From positions 1 through 26,938 of the forward strand of contig JANNMJ010000165.1 of the NCBI GenBank assembly GCA_031397815.1: a DNA stretch of 26,938 bases, read 5' to 3'. The notes below the pieces were generated by a model, which saw nothing but the letters and a program-made list of their open reading frames with translations, was not told where the DNA came from and ran no database searches. The position numbers were made by a program, and so were the translations under genes. The DNA is from JANNMJ01 sp031397815 (lineage in GTDB: Bacteria > Bacteroidota > Bacteroidia > Cytophagales > Hymenobacteraceae). Numbering within the stretch: position 1 is the stretch's first letter; every line of letters starts with the position of its first letter. This document shows, in pieces, positions 14,770 to 21,059 of this stretch.

Positions 14770-15315
14770 CTACCCACGCCCCACCCAATCGGCGCGACGG
14801 ATGCGGTAGATGAAGTTGAGCTTCGGCGGCTCACCGTGGTAAGCGATTTCCTGCTCGGCGGTTTTTTCGGCCCCGAGCTTCTCCATCGCCCGCTGCGAGC
14901 GGCGGTTGTTGGCGCCGACGTAGAAGTACACTTCCGCGATGCCGTGCGCGAAGGCGTAATCGAGGAGCAGGGTTTTGACGGCGCGGTTGGTGCCGCCGCC
15001 CCAATGGCTGCGCGCCAGAAACGAGTAGCCGATGAGGACGATTTTTTGGTCGGCATCGACATCGTAGAACCGCGAGGAGCCGATGACGGCGCCCGTTGCG
15101 GCGTCGGTAATCAGGAAAGCGCCACTGGATTCCATCGCCCCGGCGAAAAACGTCTCGAACACGGGGCGCTGGTAGCGCGTCGGGTTCGGGTGCTGCTCCC
15201 ACACGAGCGGGTCGGCGGCGGCGGCGTAGAGGGCTTCGAAATCAGCGGCTTGCAGCGGTTGCAGCCGCACGCGGCCATCGGTGAGGGTGGCGGGTTGGGG
15301 ATTGAAGGACGGCAT
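14770..15315 (-). CDS. GNAT family N-acetyltransferase
   Basis: 181 aa, of the RimJ/RimL-like group. It opens with TDGRVRLQPLQAADFEALY, the normal first strand and helix, and continues with VIGSSRFYDVDADQKIVLIGYSF as strands 2-4. The acetyl-CoA binding region follows (SHWGGGTNRAVKTLLLDYAF, a variant of the usual Q/RxxGxG/A loop), and then YFYVGANNRRSQRAMEKLGA, the family's conserved N-x-x-S-x-x-x-x-x-K-x-G pattern. The start at 15315 was chosen over a TTG or CTG further upstream because it lies just before the first strand. The acceptor substrate (protein N-terminus or small molecule) is unknown. Confidence 0.92.
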   Translation of the reverse strand: MPSFNPQPATLTDGRVRLQPLQAADFEALYAAAADPLVWEQHPNPTRYQRPVFETFFAGAMESSGAFLITDAATGAVIGSSRFYDVDADQKIVLIGYSFLARSHWGGGTNRAVKTLLLDYAFAHGIAEVYFYVGANNRRSQRAMEKLGAEKTAEQEIAYHGEPPKLNFIYRIRRADWVGRG

Positions 15316-15449
15316 AGTAATGGGCAAAGGCGCAACCAACGGGCGCGACTGCAAGTAACCGCGTTTTCCAGAGAAACGGCCCGTGCGGTGACATTTTCGC
15401 CCCGTCGCGTATGAAAGGCGTTTTCTCGCTCTTATCTCCCTGATTTTCT

Positions 15450-15824
15450 ATGTGGCGTGCGCTGCAAGTGGTGGGCCTGCTCACCCTCTCGAATATTCTT
15501 ATGACGCTGGCGTGGTACGGCCACCTGCAATTCAAGAAAATGGGGTGGCTGCAAGGCGCCTCGCTCCTGATTATCGTGCTAGTGAGCTGGGGACTGGCGT
15601 TTTTCGAGTACATCTTTCAAGTCCCCGCGAACCGCTTGGGGTCGCAGGAGTACGGCGGGCCGTTCTCGCTTTTCGAGCTAAAGACGTTGCAGGAAGTGGT
15701 CTCGCTGGTGGTTTTCGCGCTGATTACGGTGTTCGTTTTCAAGACCGATAAGTTGGCTTGGAATCACATCGTCGGGTTCGCGCTGCTGGTGTTGGCGGTG
15801 TTTTTCGTGTTTAAGAAGTGGTGA
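15450..15824 (+). CDS. DUF486/DMT-family small membrane protein
   Basis: 124 aa with four hydrophobic segments (about 5-22, 36-53, 82-98 and 104-120), as expected for a small four-helix membrane protein. The NRLGSQEYGGPFSLFELKTLQ motif (61-81) and WNHIVGFALLVLAVFFVFKK ending are the signature of the DUF486 family, related to the drug/metabolite transporter superfamily. The transported substrate, if any, is not known. It stands alone, with short intergenic regions on either side and a hairpin 28 bases past its stop. Confidence 0.93.
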   Translation: MWRALQVVGLLTLSNILMTLAWYGHLQFKKMGWLQGASLLIIVLVSWGLAFFEYIFQVPANRLGSQEYGGPFSLFELKTLQEVVSLVVFALITVFVFKTDKLAWNHIVGFALLVLAVFFVFKKW

Positions 15825-15851
15825 GCGGCGGGGGCATTACCCCCTACGTAC

Positions 15852-15872
15852 CCGGCACCGTCTCGGTGCCGG
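15852..15872. repeat. CCGGCACCG hairpin
   Basis: CCGGCACCG, TCT, CGGTGCCGG: a perfect 9-bp stem with a 3-base loop, between the convergent DUF486 and MazF genes. It has no T-tract, so it resembles the other short palindromic repeats of the window more than a classical terminator. Confidence 0.55.
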
Positions 15873-15941
15873 AGCTGCTGACTTCTACCCCTTTGCTTCG
15901 CGAAAAGCGATTTCGTAATCTCGCTTCGGCGTGGCTGACGC

Positions 15942-16292
15942 TTATTCCATATCCAGCTGAAATCGTAGGGCGCTCAGCACCTCTTCTTGAGTAGCGGAAT
16001 CGCGTACTTCGCCAAGACGGGTGGTGAGGCGCTGTTTATCAAGTGTCCGAATCTGATAAGCCAACACGATAGATTCAGCCGAGAGGCCACTAACCGCTAT
16101 TGGCAACAGTGCCTCATTCGGATAAACCCGGCGCCCCGGCTTTCTGCTGGTCAGCGGTAACACGTTAACGATGCGCAAAAGCTCATTAGTGGCGGTGCGG
16201 CTGATAATCAATACCGGCCGCGTCTTGCCTTGTTCAGATCCAACGGTGGGGTCGAGATTAGCCCAATAGATTTCCCAGCGACGAATACTCAT
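15942..16292 (-). CDS. MazF/PemK-family toxin (mRNA interferase)
   Basis: 116 aa, normal for the family of sequence-specific RNA-cutting toxins. It has the MazF beta-barrel pattern: RRWEIYWANLDPTVGSEQGKTRPVLII (region 4-30), with the active-site Arg25 in KTRPVLII, then LPLTSRKPGRRVYPNE (45-60) with the Thr48/Ser49 position, and LAYQIRTLDKQRL (78-89), the conserved strand before the last helix. It overlaps the antitoxin gene by four bases (ATGA), so the two are translated together. The cleavage sequence cannot be predicted. It appears complete. Confidence 0.94.
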   Translation of the reverse strand: MSIRRWEIYWANLDPTVGSEQGKTRPVLIISRTATNELLRIVNVLPLTSRKPGRRVYPNEALLPIAVSGLSAESIVLAYQIRTLDKQRLTTRLGEVRDSATQEEVLSALRFQLDME

Positions 16293-16540
16293 ACGTTCTC
16301 TGCATCCACGTAGGCGAAATCATCGCCTACCTCGTGCATATCGGCTAGGTAAAGTGGGTCTACTGCAGCCTGCTGCATCATGCGCACCTTTTGCTCGGTG
16401 CTAAGCTCAGCTTTGCCAGTGTGCCGTTGATTCGGGTCAAGCAGCAGCTTAACTGCTACCAAGGCAGCCGTTAACCCTACGCAAGTAGCTAGGGTATTTA
16501 ACAGGGCAACTTCGCCTACAGGTGTTGAATGCGATTTCAT
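16289..16540 (-). CDS. Antitoxin partner of the MazF-type toxin, with hydrophobic N-terminus
   Basis: 83 aa, overlapping the toxin gene by four bases. The C-terminal half (TEQKVRMMQQAAVDPLYLAD, then DDFAYVDAENV) fits the acidic toxin-binding tail seen in antitoxins paired with MazF in cyanobacteria and Bacteroidota. Residues about 10-35 (GEVALLNTLATCVGLTAALV and on to VKLLL) are strongly hydrophobic and look like a membrane helix, which is unusual for an antitoxin; a DNA-binding domain is not visible. The frame can be read from a TTG at 16549; the ATG at 16540 is preferred. A relic of hutU lies directly upstream. Confidence 0.8.
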   Translation of the reverse strand: MKSHSTPVGEVALLNTLATCVGLTAALVAVKLLLDPNQRHTGKAELSTEQKVRMMQQAAVDPLYLADMHEVGDDFAYVDAENV

Positions 16541-16598
16541 CTTGATCAACTGTTGCTTACTTCTATTCGCTTCTATTCAGACAGCCGCGAACAGGTTT

Positions 16599-16716
16599 CA
16601 ATTCCATAGCTGGAACTCCCCCTTTCTCCACTGTCACGTTCAGCGCAATCTCACACCCCGCATCAGCGTATGTGAATGATTACGGTGCCTGCTCGCGTGG
16701 TGAGGACACGACGAAG
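16599..16716 (-). pseudogene. hutU: Decayed copy of the hutU 3' end
   Basis: Read on the minus strand this stretch matches the last 40 or so codons of the intact hutU at 19090-20856. LRRVLTT is identical, followed by a diverged GxVIxH. A 4-base insertion shifts the frame, and then ADAGCEIALNV aligns with ADAGYEIALNV and PAME with PAME, after one lost codon. About two thirds of the residues agree. Upstream of LRR the frame meets a TAG and similarity stops. It is in the same orientation as the intact gene, so it forms a direct repeat with the hutU 3' end, about 2.4 kb apart. The fragment cannot encode an active enzyme. Similarity was seen by eye; an alignment would settle its exact edges. Confidence 0.85.
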
Positions 16717-16730
16717 CTACGACAACGAAA

Positions 16731-16973
16731 ATGGATTACAAAATACTACCCTCACCCGACGGCGGGCGCCTCGACCAAGTCGAGATGACGGTCGAGAACG
16801 TGAAAGCCGGGAATGCCTTGTGGGCGTTGGTGGCGGAGATTCTGCGCGTCGGGCGTCTGCTCTACAAAGAGACCGACAATCTCAAAGCCCAAAACTTCAC
16901 GATGGCCCGCCTCAAAAAGCTCCTTCGCAGCCCCAATGAGGGCGGGAAGGATACGCCGGATGCGCCGCAGTAA
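16731..16973 (+). CDS. Small protein of unknown function
   Basis: 80 aa, charged, with no signal peptide or membrane helix. The middle is probably one helix (VKAGNALWALVAEILRVGRL, about 24-43, then YKETDNLKAQNFTMARLKKL), and the ends are disordered (start PSPDGGR, tail EGGKDTPDAPQ). It begins 15 bases after the hutU relic and is followed by a strong terminator, so it is likely a single-gene transcript. It is the only plus-strand gene in the toxin-antitoxin region. No family is recognised; its position at the edge of the presumed island is its most telling feature. Confidence 0.6.
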   Translation: MDYKILPSPDGGRLDQVEMTVENVKAGNALWALVAEILRVGRLLYKETDNLKAQNFTMARLKKLLRSPNEGGKDTPDAPQ

Positions 16974-17000
16974 GGAAGCGGTGCGGTAGGTTGTAAAAGA

Positions 17001-17044
17001 ACCCGGCCCGGTAAGCGAGGATGCTTGCTGGGCCGGGTTTTTTT
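17001..17044 (+). terminator. Strong intrinsic terminator, probably bidirectional
   Basis: ACCCGGCCC (17001-17009) pairs with GGGCCGGGT (17030-17038), followed by a run of seven T. The inner loop can form AAGC/GCTT. It ends the 80-aa gene on the plus strand; the opposite strand reads GGGCCGGGT then TCTTTT after the hepT stop (17049), so it may also end that operon. Confidence 0.9.
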
Positions 17045-17048
17045 GGGT

Positions 17049-17387
17049 TTATGCTGCCAAGAGTTGTAATACTTCTGCTTTCAGCAACGGGAGATGACGA
17101 ATAACGATGCTCCAGACCATTTCGTCGGAAACCGTATCGTAGCCGTGGATGATGCGGTTACGCGTCGTGACGATCTGCCTTGCATTGGTCAGGTGAAAAT
17201 TCGGGTCGCGCTTGAGAATCCGGTTGGTAGCCTCGCCGATGATTTCAAGGTTGCGCTCGGTAGCCCGGCGTGTGCGCGTGTCCTGCTGATACACGGCGAA
17301 CAACTTAGGACCATCGGCAAAGAAGCTCTCGATTTCTTCGATAGCCTGTAAGATGTCGGCGAGCCACGTTTTGATTTCAGGTTCCAT
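17049..17387 (-). CDS. hepT: HepT-like toxin (HEPN RNase, DUF86)
   Basis: 112 aa, all-helical HEPN-domain protein. The catalytic RX4HXY motif is intact: Arg76, His81, Tyr83 in TRNRIIHGYD. HEPN toxins of this group are RNases that are silenced when the partner MntA adds AMP to the motif Tyr. The opening WLADILQAIEEIESF and RRATERNLEIIGEATNRI are family landmarks. The start overlaps the end of mntA by 11 bases. The pair is the last part of a run of five minus-strand genes, and the terminator follows the stop. Confidence 0.94.
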   Translation of the reverse strand: MEPEIKTWLADILQAIEEIESFFADGPKLFAVYQQDTRTRRATERNLEIIGEATNRILKRDPNFHLTNARQIVTTRNRIIHGYDTVSDEMVWSIVIRHLPLLKAEVLQLLAA

Positions 17388-17670
17388 AGACTAACTGTTG
17401 GGTAGCGTCCAACTCGGCTTTCAGGTACGGATTACGGATGGCCTGTGCTTCGAGTAAATCAACGGGGCGGTGAAAAAGAGCTTCCAATGCCTCTTTCAGA
17501 CCGAAATAGTTGTCGGCATACTCCTCTAGAGGCATTGCCTCGAAAGTGACAATGAGGTCAATGTCACTTTCAGCGTTAAAAGCCTCTGTGAGCACCGAAC
17601 CGAACGCGGCCAGCCGCTGCACATGGTGGCGACGGCAGAGGGCGGGGAGACCATTAATGTTTAGAGCCAT
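17377..17670 (-). CDS. mntA: MntA-like minimal nucleotidyltransferase antitoxin
   Basis: 97 aa. The nucleotidyltransferase motif GSX10DXD is intact: Gly24-Ser25, then Asp36 and Asp38 (FGSVLTEAFNAESDIDLIV). Proteins of this type neutralise HepT by adding AMP to its active-site Tyr rather than by wrapping it. The order here, MntA before HepT with an 11-base overlap, is typical. Its ATG shares one base with the stop of the preceding 169-aa gene (TAATG), so the three are translationally coupled. No frame break or missing metal-binding Asp is seen. Confidence 0.93.
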   Translation of the reverse strand: MALNINGLPALCRRHHVQRLAAFGSVLTEAFNAESDIDLIVTFEAMPLEEYADNYFGLKEALEALFHRPVDLLEAQAIRNPYLKAELDATQQLVYGT

Positions 17671-18179
17671 TAGAGAGGTAAACCGCTATCAGCGTCTAAA
17701 AACTCATACGACGGCGCGCTTTTCTCCACCACAGGCGGCTTACGCACATTCGGATTAGCCAGTACGAAGCCGTGAGCAAAGAAGGCAGTTCTTACCATTT
17801 CTTCCCAGTCAGGTTCGTCACTATTGCCGAATACTACAACTGTGGCGGTATTAGAAATGCGAATTTGGCCAGCCTCATCTAATATGATGTATTCCTGCAC
17901 GAAACGAGTCACAACATCACCGGGCACTAGGTCGCCTTCCTGTAAATTCCAAACATAATCCGGCTGGCCTTTGCGAGTCGGTGAGTTTGACTCTTCAAAG
18001 CCGATGACATAGCCGTCTCTTGCTTCAGTCATAATTCTCTTAAAATTCTTTGGCTTTTCCGGGTCTACTATTGTCTTAGACTGAGGCGTTCGTAGACGCA
18101 GCAATGCATACTTCTGCCCATTGTGCTTGGAAACGCACTCTTGTCGCTCTACTATTTTGAGGTTTATACTACCAGCCAT
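17670..18179 (-). CDS. Unknown protein coupled to mntA-hepT
   Basis: 169 aa, soluble, acidic towards the end, with no signal peptide or membrane helix. The first 30 residues (SINLKIVERQECVSKHNGQK and on) and the segment DVVTRFVQEYIILDEAGQIR (88-107) alternate hydrophobic residues like beta strands; a helical segment WEEMVRTAFFAHGFVLAN (125-142) and a Pro-rich tail follow. The strand-rich start could be an OB-like fold, but this is a guess. The stop overlaps the mntA ATG by one base. It begins 52 bases after the PIN gene. I do not recognise the family. The coupling suggests a role together with the toxin pair or regulation of it. Confidence 0.75.
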   Translation of the reverse strand: MAGSINLKIVERQECVSKHNGQKYALLRLRTPQSKTIVDPEKPKNFKRIMTEARDGYVIGFEESNSPTRKGQPDYVWNLQEGDLVPGDVVTRFVQEYIILDEAGQIRISNTATVVVFGNSDEPDWEEMVRTAFFAHGFVLANPNVRKPPVVEKSAPSYEFLDADSGLPL

Positions 18180-18231
18180 ATGAGGTCAAAAATTAAAAGC
18201 TTATCATTAACGCTACAAAGCTTACATTGAC

Positions 18232-18663
18232 TTACCCGATCATTTCAATCCGGCGGGCCTGACACACGTCCGCGAAGTCAGCGGTATTAAAGGTCAAGAG
18301 GTAATCAATGCGCAAGTTGGTATCCGTCAGCATCTCGCGAATTACGCTATCGGCTAGTGCGTAAGAACGGCCGATTGATTGAGAAGCAGCGAACACGTTT
18401 TCCAGAGCGGCAACACGGTAATCTGTATCATCAAGGAATTGCACGTTTGGGCGTTTGAGCATCTGTTCAAATTCTAGCGTCCGGGCGCGGTTGCGAACCA
18501 AGCGCGTCGAAACAGATTCATACAGACAGGGCCACGGCAGCAGCAGAATGGCGGCTTCTGCCGTTACGCTATCTGCCCATTCCACGGCGGCATCATGGTA
18601 CTGATCTTTAGGGTCAACTAAGCCAAGCCAGAAGCAGGAATCTGTGAGGACGAATTTGGCCAT
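18232..18663 (-). CDS. PIN-domain ribonuclease, probable toxin
   Basis: 143 aa. PIN domains are metal-dependent RNases, often VapC-type toxins. The acidic residues that bind the metal appear in the right order: Asp8 (LTDSCFW), Glu49 (CLYES), Asp105 (YALADSVIR) and Asp129 (TFNTADF). Residues 39-48 (ILLLPWPCLY) form the expected buried strand. Its ATG shares one base with the stop codon of the gene before it (TAATG), as is usual for a toxin preceded by its antitoxin. That preceding gene is not a known VapB. The toxin role is inferred from family and layout. Confidence 0.88.
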   Translation of the reverse strand: MAKFVLTDSCFWLGLVDPKDQYHDAAVEWADSVTAEAAILLLPWPCLYESVSTRLVRNRARTLEFEQMLKRPNVQFLDDTDYRVAALENVFAASQSIGRSYALADSVIREMLTDTNLRIDYLLTFNTADFADVCQARRIEMIG

Positions 18664-19040
18664 TAAGCGACGTCCTCAATATCGCCAAAGTGTTGCAGAC
18701 CGTAGCCTTCCCACGGCGCACGCTTACGGCCGCCGCTAATGAATTTGCCTTTAATATTAGAGCCTTCGTGGTAGATGACATACACGCGATCACGGGAGGA
18801 CAATTTGACGTGATCAGATAGTTCTTGCCGCAGCCATTCGCTGATATCACGGTCGGTTTCCGTTTCGAAGAAGGCAATAGCATCGCCACATTCTCGCGCG
18901 CCGTGCAGGTCGAGCCAAGCGTACAAGCCCGTGTAGTCGCCGCGCAAACCAAGGTCGTAAGAAAGCCAGACGGCTTTCTTACTACGGTTAAGCGGGCTCA
19001 GGCCATCGCGGCCGACATTCGGATGGTTCATTGCTGGCAT
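18663..19040 (-). CDS. Unknown protein coupled to the PIN-domain gene, candidate antitoxin
   Basis: 125 aa (122 if the second Met, at 19031, is used). After a basic start, residues 22-50 (KAVWLSYDLGLRGDYTGLYA and on) resemble a family seen in Bacteroidota next to PIN genes, with the ending GRKRAPWEGYGLQ also conserved as far as I recall. RECGDAIAFFETETDRDISE (49-68) is acidic; DRVYVIYHEG (84-93) is a beta strand. No DNA-binding fold typical of VapB, Phd or MazE antitoxins is visible. Its stop overlaps the PIN start by one base. The hutU stop lies 49 bases upstream on the same strand, so both may share a transcript. Candidate antitoxin by position only. Confidence 0.75.
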   Translation of the reverse strand: MPAMNHPNVGRDGLSPLNRSKKAVWLSYDLGLRGDYTGLYAWLDLHGARECGDAIAFFETETDRDISEWLRQELSDHVKLSSRDRVYVIYHEGSNIKGKFISGGRKRAPWEGYGLQHFGDIEDVA

Positions 19041-19089
19041 TGGATTACTTTGTTTAGTCAGTTGTTGGAGTAAGGAGAACGGGACGGTC

Positions 19090-20856
19090 TTAAGATTCCA
19101 TCGCCGGAATCTTCACCCCTCTCTCCTTCGCCACATTCAGCGCAATCTCATACCCTGCATCCGCGTGGCGGATGACGCCCATGCCGGGGTCGGTGGTGAG
19201 GACGCGGCGGAGGCGCTCGGCTTTTTCGGGGGTGCCGGTGGCGACGATCACCATCCCGGAGTGGGTGGAGTTGCCGATGCCGACGCCGCCGCCGTTGTGG
19301 AGGGAAATCCAGTCGGCGCCGGAGGCGATGTTGGCCATCGCGTTGAGGAGCGGCCAGTCGGCGACGGCGTCGGAACCGTCGCGCATGCCTTCGGTTTCGC
19401 GGTTCGGGGAGGCGACGGAGCCGCAGTCGAGGTGGTCGCGGCCGATGACGATGGGGGCCGAGACTTCGCCGCGCGCGACCAAATCGTTGATGACGAGGCC
19501 GAACTTGGCGCGGTCGCCGTAGCCGAGCCAGCAGACGCGGGCGGGCAGGCCGATGAACGGCACTTTCGCCTGCGCCTTGCTGATCCAGCGGGCGAGCATC
19601 TTGTCCTCGGGGAAGGTTTCGAGGAGGGCGCGGTCGATGCGGAGGATGTCGGCGGGGTCGCCGGAAAGGGCGGCCCAGCGGAAGGGGCCTTTGCCTTCGC
19701 AGAACAGCGGCCGGATGTAGCCGGGCACGAAACCGGGGTAGAGGAACTGGCCGTCGGCGTCGCGGACGTTCAGACCGCCTTTTTCGGCTTGGCCGCGTAG
19801 GTTGTTGCCGTAATCGACGGCCACCGTGCCGAGGGTCTGCATCGCGAGGATCGCCTGCACGTGCTTCACGATGGCGGCGAGCGCCTGCTGCTTGAACGCG
19901 GCGGGGTCGGCTTCGCGGAGCGCGAGAACGGCGTCGATATCGCCCTCGGGGATGTAGTCCATGAGGTCGTGGGCGGACGTCTGGTCGGTGATGATTTCGA
20001 CTTTCAGCCCGTCCTTCTGCATCCGCTCGACGATGAGCGGGAGCAGGGTGGCGATGTTGCCGACCAGCCCAACGCTCCAGCCTTTGCCTTCGGCGCGGGC
20101 GGCTTCGCAGCGCGTGAGGGCGTCGGTGAGGTCGGTGCAAAGCTCATCGACGTAGCCCTCGCGCACTTTCTGCTCGACGCGGGCGTGAATCGGCTCCACG
20201 ACGAGGCAGACGCCGTCGTTCATCGTAACGGCGAGCGGCTGCGCGCCCGACATCCCGCCCAAGCCCGCCGTGATGGTGAGCGTGTGGGCGAGGGTGCCGC
20301 CGAAATGCTTGTCGGCGATGGCGGCGAGGGTTTCGTAAGTGCCTTGCAGAATGCCTTGGGTGGCGATGTAAATCCACGACCCGGCGGTCATCTGGCCGTA
20401 CATCATCAGCCCCTTTTTATCAAGCTCGTCGAAATACTCCTGCGTGCTCCACGCGGGGACGATGTTGGAGTTCGCGATGAGGACGCGCGGCGCGTGCGCC
20501 CACGTTTTGAGCACGCCCACGGGCTTGCCCGACTGCACGAGGAGGGTTTCATCGGCTTCCAGCTCGATGAGGGCGCGGCGGATGTTCTGGTATTCTTTCC
20601 AGTTGCGGGCCGCTCGGCCAGCGCCGCCATACACAATCAGCTCATCGGGGACGAGGGAAACGTCTGGGTCCAAGTTGTTTTCCATCATCCGCAGCGCCGC
20701 TTCGGCTTCCCACGTCTTGCACCGCAGGGTGGTGCCGTGCTGCGGTTTCACCGGCTCAGTGGGCTGATACTCATAGTGCATCGGCCGCTTGCCGGAAGTG
20801 GCGTGGGCTTCTTCGGCTTGAACTACTTCGGCGGGGGCGGTGGGGTGCTGGTGCAT
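19090..20856 (-). CDS. hutU: Urocanate hydratase
   Basis: 588 aa; converts urocanate to imidazolonepropionate, step two of histidine breakdown, using tightly bound NAD+ as an electrophile. Landmarks are TLRCKTWEAEAALRMMENNL (43-62), YGGAGRAARNW (76-86), the NAD+-binding stretch TITAGLGGMSGAQP (194-207), Cys442 in RVCWLGYGDR, which corresponds to the essential Cys410 of the Pseudomonas enzyme, and IGRDHLDCGSVASPNRETEG (471-490). The protein is about 30 residues longer than usual because of an N-terminal extension; an internal Met at 20781 would give a usual length. A TATCTTCG element at 20919-20926 suits the longer start. No hutH, hutI or hutG is nearby. A decayed copy of its 3' end lies at 16599-16716. 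Confidence 0.96.
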   Translation of the reverse strand: MHQHPTAPAEVVQAEEAHATSGKRPMHYEYQPTEPVKPQHGTTLRCKTWEAEAALRMMENNLDPDVSLVPDELIVYGGAGRAARNWKEYQNIRRALIELEADETLLVQSGKPVGVLKTWAHAPRVLIANSNIVPAWSTQEYFDELDKKGLMMYGQMTAGSWIYIATQGILQGTYETLAAIADKHFGGTLAHTLTITAGLGGMSGAQPLAVTMNDGVCLVVEPIHARVEQKVREGYVDELCTDLTDALTRCEAARAEGKGWSVGLVGNIATLLPLIVERMQKDGLKVEIITDQTSAHDLMDYIPEGDIDAVLALREADPAAFKQQALAAIVKHVQAILAMQTLGTVAVDYGNNLRGQAEKGGLNVRDADGQFLYPGFVPGYIRPLFCEGKGPFRWAALSGDPADILRIDRALLETFPEDKMLARWISKAQAKVPFIGLPARVCWLGYGDRAKFGLVINDLVARGEVSAPIVIGRDHLDCGSVASPNRETEGMRDGSDAVADWPLLNAMANIASGADWISLHNGGGVGIGNSTHSGMVIVATGTPEKAERLRRVLTTDPGMGVIRHADAGYEIALNVAKERGVKIPAMES

Positions 20857-20918
20857 GGGGAGGGAAAGGACTGGGGGCTTGTGGCAACGCGCCGGAGCCG
20901 GGGCGTCGGATGGGGGTA

Positions 20919-20926
20919 CGAAGATA
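20919..20926 (-). promoter_or_regulatory. Promoter-like -7 element upstream of hutU
   Basis: The minus strand reads TATCTTCG, one base from TAnnTTTG, about 63 bases upstream of the hutU ATG at 20856. The same octamer is found upstream of the DinB-like gene. Confidence 0.4.
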
Positions 20927-21014
20927 GCAAACCGGGTTTGGGGCGGATGGTTGTCGCGCCCGGCGCGCGGAGGCCGACACGTTTCTTCACATAACCATCC
21001 CGCAGGTTTGCCGG

Positions 21015-21022
21015 TATCTTTG
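21015..21022 (+). promoter_or_regulatory. Bacteroidota -7 element upstream of kbl
   Basis: TATCTTTG, an exact TAnnTTTG match, 38 bases before the kbl ATG. No good -33 TTTG at 19-21 bases upstream. It faces away from the hutU promoter across the 203-base divergent intergenic region. Confidence 0.5.
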
Positions 21023-21059
21023 AACGACTCAACCGAACATTCAACGCCGCATCCCCCTC

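Noticed and set aside
15313..15332. CGCCTTTG upstream of the acetyltransferase as a promoter
   Set aside because: It lacks the TA of the consensus and would leave almost no leader before the start codon.
19861..20994. 377-aa open frame on the plus strand, opposite hutU
   Set aside because: It lies entirely against hutU, is composed mostly of Gly, Ala, Val, Arg, Asp and His as expected for an antisense frame in GC-rich DNA, and shows no family motif.
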